Shown: in pieces, positions 1-9,314 of the stretch
Position numbering within the stretch: the stretch's first letter is position 1
Layout of the letters: every line of letters starts with the position of its first letter
DNA from: AM-1111 sp046302135
Lineage (GTDB): Bacteria > Bacteroidota > Bacteroidia > B-17B0 > Aurantibacillaceae
Assembly: GCA_046302135.1 (NCBI GenBank)
Contig: JBKCIQ010000109.1
Coordinates: 1-18,910, forward strand
Direction: 5' to 3'
DNA length: 18,910 nt
Made by a program: the position numbers and the translations under genes
Notes under the pieces: model-generated
The model's input: only the letters and a program-made list of their open reading frames with translations
The model's database searches: none
Told to the model about the DNA's origin: nothing

Positions 1-1
1 A

Positions 2-547
2 TTGAGAGAAGGAATTTTTGATGTTTTGATAGGAATCAATTTATTGAGAGAGGGGCTGGATCTGCCGGAAGTTTCATTAGTCGCAATATTAGACGCTGAT
101 AAAGAAGGATTTTTAAGGAATTCTAAAAGCCTTATTCAAACCACCGGACGAGCGGCAAGAAATGTTAATGGTAAAGTAATTATGTACGCAGATAAAGTTA
201 CGGATAGCATGAGATTTACCATTGATGAAACGGCAAGAAGGAGAAAGAAGCAAATTGAATACAACACCTTTCATAACATCACACCAACTCAGGCAGGAAG
301 AAAACTTTTACAGCCATCATCCATTGTAGAAGTGAAATTGGATGGTAAAAAAGTTAAAGCATACGTTGGAAATGACGAGTTCAGTATTGCGGCGGATCCG
401 GTTACTAAATACATGAGTAAAGATGAAATTAAAAAACAGATTGCAAGAGTTAGAAATTTAATGTTGAGAGCAGCGAAAGAATTAAATTTTATTGAAGCCG
501 CGAGATATAGAGATGAGCTTTTTTCCTTAGAGAAAATGCTCGATTGA
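2..547 (+). CDS. uvrB: UvrB, excinuclease ABC subunit B (3' end only)
   Basis: This is the C-terminal 181 residues of UvrB, the damage-verifying helicase-like subunit of bacterial nucleotide excision repair, which receives damaged DNA from UvrA and recruits UvrC. Visible are helicase motif V (INLLREGLDLPEVSLVAILD), motif VI (QTTGRAARNVNGKVIMYAD) and the EYN-x-N-x-TP block that follows it in UvrB. A UVR coiled-coil domain (about fragment residues 142-178, with AAKELNFIEAARYRDEL) is the UvrC-binding tail. The gene starts upstream of the window: the first codon here is an internal Leu codon (TTG), not a start. It ends at a TGA at 545-547, only 2 bases before the end of the convergent porin gene. 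The family assignment is certain. Nothing odd is visible in the fragment. Confidence 0.97.
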   Translation: MREGIFDVLIGINLLREGLDLPEVSLVAILDADKEGFLRNSKSLIQTTGRAARNVNGKVIMYADKVTDSMRFTIDETARRRKKQIEYNTFHNITPTQAGRKLLQPSSIVEVKLDGKKVKAYVGNDEFSIAADPVTKYMSKDEIKKQIARVRNLMLRAAKELNFIEAARYRDELFSLEKMLD

Positions 548-549
548 AG

Positions 550-2388
550 TTAATCCCAGAACAACCAGGTAAAACCAAATTTAAACGAACGGTCTTGCAT
601 TGGAAAGCCAGGTGTTAGTTGGTAACTGGATCCTGTTAGCCCCTGGTTGGCATGGTCTATCAAAAAGAAAAAACGAACAGGTTTTATTTCCGCATTGATG
701 AAAAAATCTACGAAAGGATAATTTCCAACATCACGTCTAGCGGAAGTATAATAACTATTCAAAGAAGGCATATAAGCATTTGAATTAAAAGATGAATAAT
801 AATTTATCTGGAATCCAGTTTGCAGATGAAGATTTCCAGAGAATAGAATGCCATCATAAAAAAACAAGGATTGTAAATAAATTGGCGCAACAGAAATTAT
901 AGCCTCCTTATTTGTATACTGATAGTTTAACCGATTATCCCATCGGAAAGGGCCTAAATTAAATTTAGAACCAACTGAATTCCTCATAATCAAAATTGTA
1001 CTCTCAGATTGCAAGGGAACATCAGGGGTATTAAACCATATATAATTATCTATCAACCTTGTTTGATTTGAAATATAAAATTTACCTGATAAGACATTTA
1101 AAACAAATTTAGCCTGTGTAGTTGTAACAGGATTCAAATTCATGCTCCAAAAATGATTGTTTGATCTATAGTTTTGATAAATTCCATCTGCATTTCTTTT
1201 TTCATTTAGAAAATTCAATTCAATGTTTGATTTGAGGGTATTAAATTTTTGGACATGAAAAATCTCAAATGAATAATTATTTTGGTTATTACCCGCTGCA
1301 ACATATTGCGCTTCGAACTTTGTTTTGGAAAAATCTTTATCTCTGAAAACACCCGCACAAAGAATATGGTTCATGAATGTCGTATCTATATATTGGAAAC
1401 TTGAGACTCCCTGTAAGGAATAACTTTGCTTAAGAGTCGTAATTTCATTGGTGTAGTGAATATTTGCATTCCATCCGGAATTTTTATCATTAAATAAATA
1501 ACCTAAAGAATTTCTGAATTTTGAAATTATGCTGGAATCTTTTGTCCTAATAGAATCATAAATAATCAAAGGGAAAAACCCTGACTCAGGATTTTGATCA
1601 CTGAAAACATAATAATCGCTATTGAATTGAAATTTATGAAATAACTGATGTCTTGATCTTGTTGAATCCATAGTTTTATTTAAACCAATGAATTGTACCA
1701 AGCCAGTATTAAGATTCCTGGTAGTTCTTTTTGCCGATTGAAGGTTTACCATTAATAACTCCTTATTTTCTCTGAATAATGAATCAAAATCTGCCGGGTT
1801 TTTCAGGCCGCCGTTTTCCTGGTGACGTAACTTATTGAAGAGAAACCAATAATTTAGTGAGTACCTTTGATTCTTTGTCTCATATGAAAGGGTAGAAATT
1901 AAATTATCTACCGCAGCTAACTGATACTTGTAAAAACCAACAGACTTGTAACGGTTAAAAATTACAGAGTAGTTTATTCTACGAATATTTTTAGAATGCA
2001 CGAGTCTTAGAATTTGTTCCTGCCTCATTCCAGCCAGTCCAAAAACTTTTGTGTAAGGTTTCTGATTTTTATTAAACAAAATATCTTTTTCAGTTAAAAT
2101 ATGAGATCTGTAATTGGGCCTGAAAAATCTAAAACCGAGTGGGTCAAATTCTCGATTTTCCAAAACAATCTCCTGAGATGGCTGAGCAAGATTACCATTA
2201 AAGTCTTTAGCAAAGTAGTTAAAATGTTCATTAAGCAAAGTATCCTCAGCCAAATGATTTTCTAGATGGGAATAAAATAAACCAGTGAGCCTTTTAAAAA
2301 CAGGTTTAGAAATGGAATCTAATTGAGAAAAAATCTGGATAGATGAAAATAGAAAAAATATTAATAATAATTCTCTCGACACTTTCAT
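550..2388 (-). CDS. Putative outer-membrane porin, Porin_10 family
   Basis: A 612-residue predicted outer-membrane beta-barrel. It starts with a clear signal peptide (residues 1-22, hydrophobic core LLLIFFLFSSI, ending IFSQ). The rest is aromatic-rich alternating strands, and the protein ends in an aromatic strand (FKFGFTWLFWD) of the kind recognised by the Bam machinery. The closing block (YPFVDFFINAEIKPVRFF, then NQGL, then PMQDRSFKFG) matches what I know of the Bacteroidota 'putative porin' family PF14121. The substrate is unknown. The gene lies 26 bases downstream of the DUF5723-OmpA gene on the same strand, so the two are probably co-transcribed. Its stop is 2 bases from the end of uvrB. 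I see no promoter of its own in the short gap upstream. Family assignment is good; function beyond 'barrel' is inference. Confidence 0.8.
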   Translation of the reverse strand: MKVSRELLLIFFLFSSIQIFSQLDSISKPVFKRLTGLFYSHLENHLAEDTLLNEHFNYFAKDFNGNLAQPSQEIVLENREFDPLGFRFFRPNYRSHILTEKDILFNKNQKPYTKVFGLAGMRQEQILRLVHSKNIRRINYSVIFNRYKSVGFYKYQLAAVDNLISTLSYETKNQRYSLNYWFLFNKLRHQENGGLKNPADFDSLFRENKELLMVNLQSAKRTTRNLNTGLVQFIGLNKTMDSTRSRHQLFHKFQFNSDYYVFSDQNPESGFFPLIIYDSIRTKDSSIISKFRNSLGYLFNDKNSGWNANIHYTNEITTLKQSYSLQGVSSFQYIDTTFMNHILCAGVFRDKDFSKTKFEAQYVAAGNNQNNYSFEIFHVQKFNTLKSNIELNFLNEKRNADGIYQNYRSNNHFWSMNLNPVTTTQAKFVLNVLSGKFYISNQTRLIDNYIWFNTPDVPLQSESTILIMRNSVGSKFNLGPFRWDNRLNYQYTNKEAIISVAPIYLQSLFFYDGILFSGNLHLQTGFQINYYSSFNSNAYMPSLNSYYTSARRDVGNYPFVDFFINAEIKPVRFFFLIDHANQGLTGSSYQLTPGFPMQDRSFKFGFTWLFWD

Positions 2389-2414
2389 CTATCAATTAAT
2401 TAATTCGGCACTGC

Positions 2415-5183
2415 TCATTTATCCCCTAAAGTAACAATACTCATATTCACCCTTCTATTTTTTTGCCTTCCCTCCTCTGTACTGTTATCAGCAATTGGCT
2501 TAGTATGTCCGTACCACTCAACAATTATTTTATCGGCAGCTATTCCTTTACTTACCAAATATTTCATTACTGCTTTAGCTCTCTTTTCTGAGAGTTTCAA
2601 ATTACTGTCTGGTGTCCCCTGATTATCAGTATGACCAACCAATTTCAATTTCCAGTCTTTTGTATGTAGTTTCAAAATCTTTGCAAGATCATTAAGATAA
2701 GTGAAGGATGTTGATTTTATGATGTCCTTACCTGTTGCAAATTCAAGGTGAGAGAATGCTTCCTCAATAATTTTTTTCTCATCTTCCTTAATGGGTGGAC
2801 AACCATTGTTTTCTACGGGACCAAAAATATCAGGACAAGCATCATCTTTATCTTTTAATCCGTCCAGATCAGAATCAGGCCAAGGACAACCTTTATTTTC
2901 AACAGGACCAGGAACATCAATACAAGGATCATTTTTATCCAAAACTCCATCTTTATCCGTATCAGGACATCCTTTATTTTCAATTGGACCTGCCGCATTA
3001 GGACAGTCGTCCTCTCTATCTGGTATTTTATCGTTGTCTAAATCAGACCATGGACAACCCTTATTATCAGTTGGCCCTTTTACTGTAACACACGCATCAT
3101 CTTTATCAAGAACTCCATCACCATCTGTATCAGGACAACCCTTATACTTACGCGGCCCGGCAGCATCCGGACAGTCATCATCTCTATCAGCGATACTATC
3201 TTTATCTCTATCTGACCATGGACAACCTTTATTTTCAATTGGTCCGGGCACATCTACACATCCGTCATCCTTATCAAGTACACCATCCTTATCCATATCA
3301 GGACAACCCTTTAACTCTTTTGGCCCGAATGTTTCAGGACATAAATCACTTTTATCAGGTATGCCGTCTGCATCTTTATCAGGACATCCTTCAAATTCTT
3401 TTAAGCCTGCTATATCCGGACATGAATCTTTTTGATCAATTATCTTATCACCGTCTGTATCAGGACAACCACCAAACTCCTTTAGTCCTGCTACTTCCGG
3501 ACACTGATCTTCTGCGTCAGTAATTTTATCCCCATCTTTATCAGGGCAACCCTGTAATTCTGCAAGTCCAGCAACATCAGGACACTTATCATCTTTATCT
3601 TGAATTCTGTCTCCGTCTTTATCTGGGCAACCCATAAATTCCCAAACACCTGGTACTGTTTTACATTTATCCTTTTTATCTGAAACACCATCCTTATCTC
3701 TGTCTTTTGGAGCGGCAAACGGAACTGGTACTTTAAGCATAAAATAAATGTCTGCGCCGCGAAAAGATTTATTTCCTAAAAATGCGCCCATGTTATCTGT
3801 TCCTACTATGATCGGACCAAGCCTTACACAGGTTCCATAAGCCCAGCCATACAACATGTGATATTGAAGTGGGACAAAAAGTCCAAACCATTTATGATCC
3901 CAGCATGGTGTAATACTGAAACTTGTGAAATCATGAACTTTGTGTGGATCTTTTTTAAATTGAAATGCAAAATACCCAACAAAATTTACATCAAAATCTT
4001 TCCATATTCTGTAATCAGCCTGAACACTGAAAGCTGTAGGAAGATTCATCCTGTAAGTTCGGCTACCTGGGGTTATAGAACCCATAGATATCAATGAGTC
4101 ATCGAAAGAGGTAAAGTTGAATGTTGAGGTGTCTCCATTTACAATCAGCCCCGGATCATTTAAATTAAATTTATCTCTGAAAGCCATCATGGAAATATCT
4201 GCCTTGAAATTATGACTGTATTGCCCTTTAGTAAATTTGATCCACCCAACATCGAGTAAGGAAACTCCCGCCTTAAATTTATATTTACTTTTATCTCTTC
4301 TCCATAAATTCTTTTCGCCATCAAGATCGTATTTATATTTCTGGTACTCTGGTCGCCATTCGTAAACAAATCCCAGATCCATTCCAAAACCAGGATTTGA
4401 AACCCACTTATACTTTAATTCATTATTACCGTAGAGGTTGCTGGAATGACCATATTCTACTTCAGTATTCAATATATTCATTGTTGTATCTGATGGATAA
4501 TTGTACTGGAAATTTTTGGCAAAAACATAAGCAGAAGCAAGACCCTGCATAATCTTTGCACGACCAGCAACTTTGAAAGCATGTTCATTATCTTCTTTTA
4601 AAACCCTCGCATAAGTTAAGCCATACTCTGCCCAACTCATGTATTGAAAACTTAGATTCTGAACAGATAAACTTTTACCAATCAAGCCTGCTTCACTAAA
4701 ATCAGAGTAAATTAATTTTGCAAGCTGTGGAGTAATATTATCCGCATTAACGAAGGTCCTAACATCCCATGTCATGGCAATGGAATTTTTATGATTTATT
4801 TCCAGCAGAAAGGAAGGAAGTACAATTCTATTACTGAAATAAACTGATTTATTTCTTGGTCCATCATCTGTTTCAATGAAATTAGCTTTAATCTGATCCT
4901 CATCATAATCGGAACTTCCCATCAGTGGATTATAGTTTTTTAAACTTGTATTGGTATTCTTTAGTCCGAAGCGATTTATTCCTAAGTAATTATTGTATGC
5001 CTTTATACTTACTGCGCCTAAAGTCATATCAAACCTAAATCTATTATCTGCTAAGTTAGCCGGCTGAATGTCTATGGCGGTTACTCCCGCATACTCACTG
5101 GCGGAATACCCAAGAAAATCCTGAGCAATTGAAATAAATTGGATAAAAAACAAAATAAAAAACACAAAATAAAAACGTTTCAT
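2415..5183 (-). CDS. DUF5723 barrel, thrombospondin type-3 repeats and OmpA-like C-terminus
   Basis: A 922-residue envelope protein in three parts. Residues 1-20 are a signal peptide ending SIAQ. Residues about 21-490 resemble the DUF5723 N-terminal region of Bacteroidota envelope proteins (QPANLADNRFRFD near the start), probably beta-barrel. Residues 494-797 are eleven calcium-binding type-3 thrombospondin repeats, each with DxDxDG-like loops and a closing GCP. Residues about 800-922 are an OmpA domain with the peptidoglycan-binding signature (VGHTDNQGTPDSNLKLSEKR, then RQKNRRV). The likely role is an outer-membrane protein tethered through a stiff Ca-dependent stalk to peptidoglycan. It probably heads a two-gene transcript with the Porin_10 gene, with a candidate promoter in the 79-base gap upstream. 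The domain order is seen directly; the tether role is inferred from the families. Confidence 0.88.
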   Translation of the reverse strand: MKRFYFVFFILFFIQFISIAQDFLGYSASEYAGVTAIDIQPANLADNRFRFDMTLGAVSIKAYNNYLGINRFGLKNTNTSLKNYNPLMGSSDYDEDQIKANFIETDDGPRNKSVYFSNRIVLPSFLLEINHKNSIAMTWDVRTFVNADNITPQLAKLIYSDFSEAGLIGKSLSVQNLSFQYMSWAEYGLTYARVLKEDNEHAFKVAGRAKIMQGLASAYVFAKNFQYNYPSDTTMNILNTEVEYGHSSNLYGNNELKYKWVSNPGFGMDLGFVYEWRPEYQKYKYDLDGEKNLWRRDKSKYKFKAGVSLLDVGWIKFTKGQYSHNFKADISMMAFRDKFNLNDPGLIVNGDTSTFNFTSFDDSLISMGSITPGSRTYRMNLPTAFSVQADYRIWKDFDVNFVGYFAFQFKKDPHKVHDFTSFSITPCWDHKWFGLFVPLQYHMLYGWAYGTCVRLGPIIVGTDNMGAFLGNKSFRGADIYFMLKVPVPFAAPKDRDKDGVSDKKDKCKTVPGVWEFMGCPDKDGDRIQDKDDKCPDVAGLAELQGCPDKDGDKITDAEDQCPEVAGLKEFGGCPDTDGDKIIDQKDSCPDIAGLKEFEGCPDKDADGIPDKSDLCPETFGPKELKGCPDMDKDGVLDKDDGCVDVPGPIENKGCPWSDRDKDSIADRDDDCPDAAGPRKYKGCPDTDGDGVLDKDDACVTVKGPTDNKGCPWSDLDNDKIPDREDDCPNAAGPIENKGCPDTDKDGVLDKNDPCIDVPGPVENKGCPWPDSDLDGLKDKDDACPDIFGPVENNGCPPIKEDEKKIIEEAFSHLEFATGKDIIKSTSFTYLNDLAKILKLHTKDWKLKLVGHTDNQGTPDSNLKLSEKRAKAVMKYLVSKGIAADKIIVEWYGHTKPIADNSTEEGRQKNRRVNMSIVTLGDK
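2793..3704 (-). repeat. Eleven coding type-3 thrombospondin repeats, the last six as three 168-bp pairs
   Basis: This 912-bp stretch encodes residues 494-797 of the DUF5723-OmpA protein as eleven tandem units of 27-29 residues. Each unit has the pattern DxDxDx(I/V)xDxxDxC...GCP. The first five are single units. Units 6-7, 8-9 and 10-11 form pairs: the first member ends GCPW plus one residue, the second ends GCP. Corresponding bases in neighbouring pairs are 168 bp apart (for example 2962 and 3130, 3046 and 3214), so recent growth was by two-repeat blocks. The plus-strand open frames across this region are shadows. Confidence 0.9.
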
Positions 5184-5205
5184 TTGGGTGGTTTAATTAG
5201 GATTT

Positions 5206-5236
5206 CAAATTTCATCATTTATTGACGCAAATGCAA
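5206..5236 (-). promoter_or_regulatory. Candidate Bacteroidota promoter for the DUF5723-OmpA gene
   Basis: On the minus strand a TTG (plus CAA at 5234-5236) is followed after 20 bases by GAAATTTG (plus 5206-5213), a 7/8 match to the Bacteroidota -7 box TAnnTTTG. The box ends 22 bases before the ATG at 5183. The spacing equals that of the better match at 12531-12561. AT-rich DNA produces such matches by chance, hence the low confidence. Confidence 0.35.
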
Positions 5237-5262
5237 TTTTTTGAGACAAATAACGCATTAAT

Positions 5263-7926
5263 TCAGTGAATTGAAAAACAACATATTTCATCTTGAAAAA
5301 CAGATATTATCGTATCACCAAAATTTGTAATAAAAGGGAATTCACACTTTATACCTAAAGATCTGATATTTTTCATATTAGATTCCATTAGCATTAAATT
5401 ATTTTCTTTATCAGTTAAGAAAAAATATTTGTCGGTGAGTGTTTGCAAAGGAATCAAGTCATTTATCATTTTACTTTCAAATTTATTTTTTGAAATCAAT
5501 TCTCCTAAACCATCATAAACTTCCATTTCATTTTCATCCATTAAAATTAAATCAGGAACATCATCTTCATTTATCAAATAAAAATTATAATATGAAGGGT
5601 TATTATCAGTGCCTACATTTAATGAATTACTATACCCTAATGTACCAATTGTTTTTATTTCCTTCAATTCAGGAAAATAATTATAGAACAGAACTTCACC
5701 CGGTTTATCACCTTGTTTAAATATTGGTGATATATTGTGATTTAAAGTGCCGGGAGACGAAATAAATATCTTTTCTCCTTTTCGGTTAAAAACGTAAACA
5801 ACATCGGATTTATCTACTGCAAAAATGCAATCTTTATTGTTTACCCTACTCCAGCTTACAGAAGTTATAATTGAATCCGGAAATTGAAATTGATTAAATC
5901 CTTGGACCGCCTTACCCGATAACTGCAACATATTAAGCTTCATTTCGCTGTTAACGAAACAAATTCTGTATTCAGATTTGCCCTCGTAATCAAAAACATT
6001 AATACCGTTGGTTGCAGGATTTTCGAAATCGACAGGATATCCATCCACATGTTTACCATTCCTGTCAATTAGATGCAATTTATCCTTTGTGTTAAAAAGG
6101 AATTGTAGTTTCTTATTTTTATAAAAATCAACCTGATAAACTTTGCTTAGAATTCTTGCGTCTAATTTTTTCTTCCAAATTGTTTTCCCTGTGCTGTCTA
6201 AAAGATAAATTTGATTTTTTGCGTCCTGGACAACGATTTCCTTTTGAGCTGTATTATGATTAATAGTAATAAACGGACCACAAATTATGTTGGTATCTAA
6301 TTTATTTTTCCAAATTACAGACGGAAGCGTTTTACCGTTTACTAGCTGATTCATTAAAATACCCTGAAGGATGAATCTCTCCTTATAAGCAGTTAATTGT
6401 ATTCCGAAAATAGTGTTAGAACGGAAAATACTTTTAGGCTTATCGATTAATTCGGAAACTTCATGATTAGCACTAAAGATTTCTCCAACTGAATCAGGAA
6501 CCGATGAATAAAAAAACAAATTCGCATCATCATTCATATTAGAGTTCATCAGTTTTTGATAAGATTCATGTTTTGAAAGCGTTTTACCTTGGCTGAATGA
6601 AAGTTGAAATTTTTTTATTTCGTCTACGCTATTAGCAAAAATCATAAAATCATTTAAAATAAATACGTAATTCGATTTTGAATCAATCAAAGCGCCACTT
6701 AAATAGGAAACGAGATTATAATCTTTAAAATAATACAAATGATTATGAGATAATACCTCAACAGAATCCAAAGTTGAAACGAAGACAGAATCGGTTATAT
6801 TTTTTAGCTGATCTATTACTAATTCTTGATCTTTAATTTTAAACAATGAAAATTTTGAAATCAGCGTGTCGGAAAACATAACATCTGCCGAAACAATTTC
6901 ACCGGTTAGATTTTCCTGAAGCTTGGTCAAATCAGATTTATTATCATTTGAAAAAGAGATTTTATTTTTTGAATATTTTTCAGACTTAACTATGTTTTTA
7001 TAGAACGACAAATAGTCCCCTAAACCAAAAAAAACAAACTTTTTAGTTTGATCAGGCACCACCTCTGGAAACGTAATTTCGACAGGTTTTTGATCTTTGA
7101 ACAAACGTGTGAAACTCAGGGAATCATTCTGAATGCTACCATTAAAACTAAGTTTGGATTCTTCAACTGAAAAATCAACTGACATCCACTTTCCTGACAA
7201 ATAATTATTAAAATTATAAATAGAAACATTTTTCCTCAAAGCGTTGGATAATGAAGAATTTTCATTTTTTAAATTGTAAAAGCACCTAACACTTTTATTT
7301 TTAGACAAGGATTTAAATAAATTATAAAATTCTTTATCGGAATCCAATGAAGGAGTATTTCCTAATGCGACACTAATATAATCCATGAAAGGGGTTATTA
7401 ATACAACTCCTGATTTTTCAGCAATGAACAAGTCTCCATTTTTGGCTCCTACATTTATCTTAAAGTATTTAATACCCTTTATTTCTGATGAATTCGCTGC
7501 TTGGGTTACCGAAAATGACCTAAGGAATTCATTGGCGTTGTTAAGATAAGCATCCGGCAGGGCAATAAAAACTCCATATCTATTCCTTGACATGGGCTCT
7601 TCCATTGCGAAATACATTGAGGCTTGTGTTAGATTTAATTTTTGATTTTTGTTCGATTTGAAAATTCCTTCTATCGCTTTCAACTCATCATTAATAAAAG
7701 ATAACTCAGGAAATACTTCGAAATTTTTTTTTGAATATTTCTCGAAATTTACCTGCTTTGATAGAGCGGAGATACCGTTTAACTCTACTAAAACATCAGA
7801 AGAAGAAGGGATAGAATTCAGAATATCTGTTTTGTTTACCTTTGAATGTATCAAGTAAACATATCCAATAACGAGCGCTGCTATAAATAAAACCAATAAA
7901 GACCAAAACGCAATTTTTCTGCTCAT
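5263..7926 (-). CDS. Membrane-anchored protein of unknown function with C-terminal propeller-like half
   Basis: I do not recognise this 887-residue protein. Residues about 5-27 form one hydrophobic helix (LLVLFIAALVIGYVYLI) after a short basic start (MSRK). With no clear cleavage site it reads as a signal anchor, so the bulk should lie in the periplasm. Residues about 35-540 are mixed alpha/beta with repeated short strands and no catalytic motif I can name. Residues about 543-887 contain repeated blade-like segments (IYLLDSTGKTIWKKKL, LHLIDRNGKHVDGYPVDF, VYVFNRKGEKIF) like PQQ/WD-type propeller repeats without the full Trp-docking motif. An AGGAAGC element 7 bases before the ATG may be a ribosome binding site. 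It is flanked by envelope genes on the same strand, with 128 bases upstream and 79 downstream. A role in envelope assembly or sensing is only a guess. Confidence 0.75.
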   Translation of the reverse strand: MSRKIAFWSLLVLFIAALVIGYVYLIHSKVNKTDILNSIPSSSDVLVELNGISALSKQVNFEKYSKKNFEVFPELSFINDELKAIEGIFKSNKNQKLNLTQASMYFAMEEPMSRNRYGVFIALPDAYLNNANEFLRSFSVTQAANSSEIKGIKYFKINVGAKNGDLFIAEKSGVVLITPFMDYISVALGNTPSLDSDKEFYNLFKSLSKNKSVRCFYNLKNENSSLSNALRKNVSIYNFNNYLSGKWMSVDFSVEESKLSFNGSIQNDSLSFTRLFKDQKPVEITFPEVVPDQTKKFVFFGLGDYLSFYKNIVKSEKYSKNKISFSNDNKSDLTKLQENLTGEIVSADVMFSDTLISKFSLFKIKDQELVIDQLKNITDSVFVSTLDSVEVLSHNHLYYFKDYNLVSYLSGALIDSKSNYVFILNDFMIFANSVDEIKKFQLSFSQGKTLSKHESYQKLMNSNMNDDANLFFYSSVPDSVGEIFSANHEVSELIDKPKSIFRSNTIFGIQLTAYKERFILQGILMNQLVNGKTLPSVIWKNKLDTNIICGPFITINHNTAQKEIVVQDAKNQIYLLDSTGKTIWKKKLDARILSKVYQVDFYKNKKLQFLFNTKDKLHLIDRNGKHVDGYPVDFENPATNGINVFDYEGKSEYRICFVNSEMKLNMLQLSGKAVQGFNQFQFPDSIITSVSWSRVNNKDCIFAVDKSDVVYVFNRKGEKIFISSPGTLNHNISPIFKQGDKPGEVLFYNYFPELKEIKTIGTLGYSNSLNVGTDNNPSYYNFYLINEDDVPDLILMDENEMEVYDGLGELISKNKFESKMINDLIPLQTLTDKYFFLTDKENNLMLMESNMKNIRSLGIKCEFPFITNFGDTIISVFQDEICCFSIH

Positions 7927-8054
7927 TATAGCTTCCTAAGGTAAAACTCGAATGAATAAACCTATAGTAACTGCAGAATAATTATTAAAACAAGATTGTG
8001 AATACGATTAAAAACTGAATAGTTAAGCAACCTTTAGCTGGAAAACTCAATGAA

Positions 8055-9179
8055 TTATTTTTTAATGTATGATTTTAGTAAACCATCTGATTTTAACAGC
8101 GTTTTTAGCTCGGAATAAGAAATAAAAACTGCAGGCGCTCCCGCAGAGTATGGACCAATTTCATACGGATTAAACTGAAATGTGAGCCCTGAGGATCCAA
8201 TCGAAAAATTGTTATTCAATTCAAATTTACCTTTAGGAAAATCCCAACCTTCACTTCCATAATCTTTGTAAAGGTTTTTTTTTCCGATTTGATTCAAAGC
8301 GTTTTTAAAGTTGGGAACTAAAATATCATTTAAGGTAATAACCTTACCGGATTTTAAATCGAAATTCAAATGAGTCATCAAGCCGTTAGGATGCGCTGCA
8401 CCAAAATAGTAACTATAATCGCTAAAATCTACACAAAGAATATTATTTTCATTGAATGAAACATCGCAACTTTGAGCAGATTCAAACCCGGCGTTGGCAT
8501 CATCACCAATATCATTTACACTTTTTAATAGGTCATCAATCGTATTGAAAGATCCATCATCCCTCTTTCCACAGAAAGTCTCCATAATTGATTTGTTAAT
8601 CCTTTTTGAAATTTCGGCATTTGAGGTATTAACAATTATGAAATCTAATTCAACTTTGGTACAAGATGTATCCCATGTTGTCATTTCATTATTAAAATTT
8701 TGTTTGTTTTTATTTGCGGCAAGGCAATTCTCCGCTCGTTTCAATTCATAAAAAACAGCGGCAATATTTTTTGTCATTAATGACAAAGTGAAATCGAATG
8801 ATTTATTATTTTTTACATCAGACCATTTGCCTAAGGCAGAAGTATCAGAAACGAATTTACCTTTGAAAGTTCCGGTAACATTACCGTTTTTGTCTCTTTC
8901 CGAAAAAACAAAACTTTGATCGGAATTTATTTCTCCGCTGATGAGAATAGGAATCCCAATCTTCTTATAGTAGTAACTCCCTGAAATTGTTTTTGATTTT
9001 AACTTTAAGTCTAAAACAATTGATGAATTTCCAATTTTACCTGAAAATTTTTTATAAAAAGAATCTCCGTTACCTGTGGCAAGCAAATAATTAGAACAAA
9101 AAATGATGAAAAATACTTTGAGAGCACGAACGATTCTTCCCCAATTAATTCTGTCTAGAGGTTTAATGGTATTTTTCAT
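8055..9179 (-). CDS. Secreted or membrane-anchored DUF3298-domain protein
   Basis: A 374-residue protein with a hydrophobic stretch at about residues 19-35 (ALKVFFIIFCSNYLLATG), preceded by an unusually long basic leader. It is probably exported or anchored. Residues about 40-150 hold a beta-rich region with a FKGKFVSD segment. Residues about 160-250 resemble the DUF4163-type half (VELDFIIVN, then ISKRINKSIM), and about 255-365 fit DUF3298 (YYFGAAHPNG, LNFDLKSGKVITLNDILV, FNPYEIGPYSAGAPAVFISY). This pair of domains occurs in RsiV-like anti-sigma factors and in many stand-alone lipoproteins or secreted proteins. No cytoplasmic anti-sigma domain and no lipobox are seen, so I do not call it an anti-sigma factor. 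The biochemical role is unknown. It is on the same strand as its downstream neighbour at a 128-base distance, so co-transcription is uncertain. Confidence 0.8.
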   Translation of the reverse strand: MKNTIKPLDRINWGRIVRALKVFFIIFCSNYLLATGNGDSFYKKFSGKIGNSSIVLDLKLKSKTISGSYYYKKIGIPILISGEINSDQSFVFSERDKNGNVTGTFKGKFVSDTSALGKWSDVKNNKSFDFTLSLMTKNIAAVFYELKRAENCLAANKNKQNFNNEMTTWDTSCTKVELDFIIVNTSNAEISKRINKSIMETFCGKRDDGSFNTIDDLLKSVNDIGDDANAGFESAQSCDVSFNENNILCVDFSDYSYYFGAAHPNGLMTHLNFDLKSGKVITLNDILVPNFKNALNQIGKKNLYKDYGSEGWDFPKGKFELNNNFSIGSSGLTFQFNPYEIGPYSAGAPAVFISYSELKTLLKSDGLLKSYIKK

Positions 9180-9314
9180 TTTATTATGTGTTTATTTGAT
9201 TAAATCTACAATTAGTAATTAAAATGTTTTTGTTTTTAGTTATCTGATTTTGAAAATATCAACACTTACAATTCAATAGTTAAAGAACAGAAATATTCAA
9301 TTGAAAAACATATA

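Noticed and set aside
2791..3435. A 214-codon plus-strand open frame with repetitive SGQPLFSxGP-like peptides
   Set aside because: It is the antisense shadow of the TSP3 repeats; its periodicity comes wholly from the minus-strand coding repeats, and the opposite frame has clear domains.
8055..9179. DUF3298 protein as an RsiV-like anti-sigma factor
   Set aside because: No cytoplasmic sigma-binding region and no neighbouring sigma factor gene are present.
9296..9305. Ten-base palindrome TTCAATTGAA just after the gldA stop
   Set aside because: It has no loop and no T tract, so it is not a terminator; chance is likely in AT-rich DNA.
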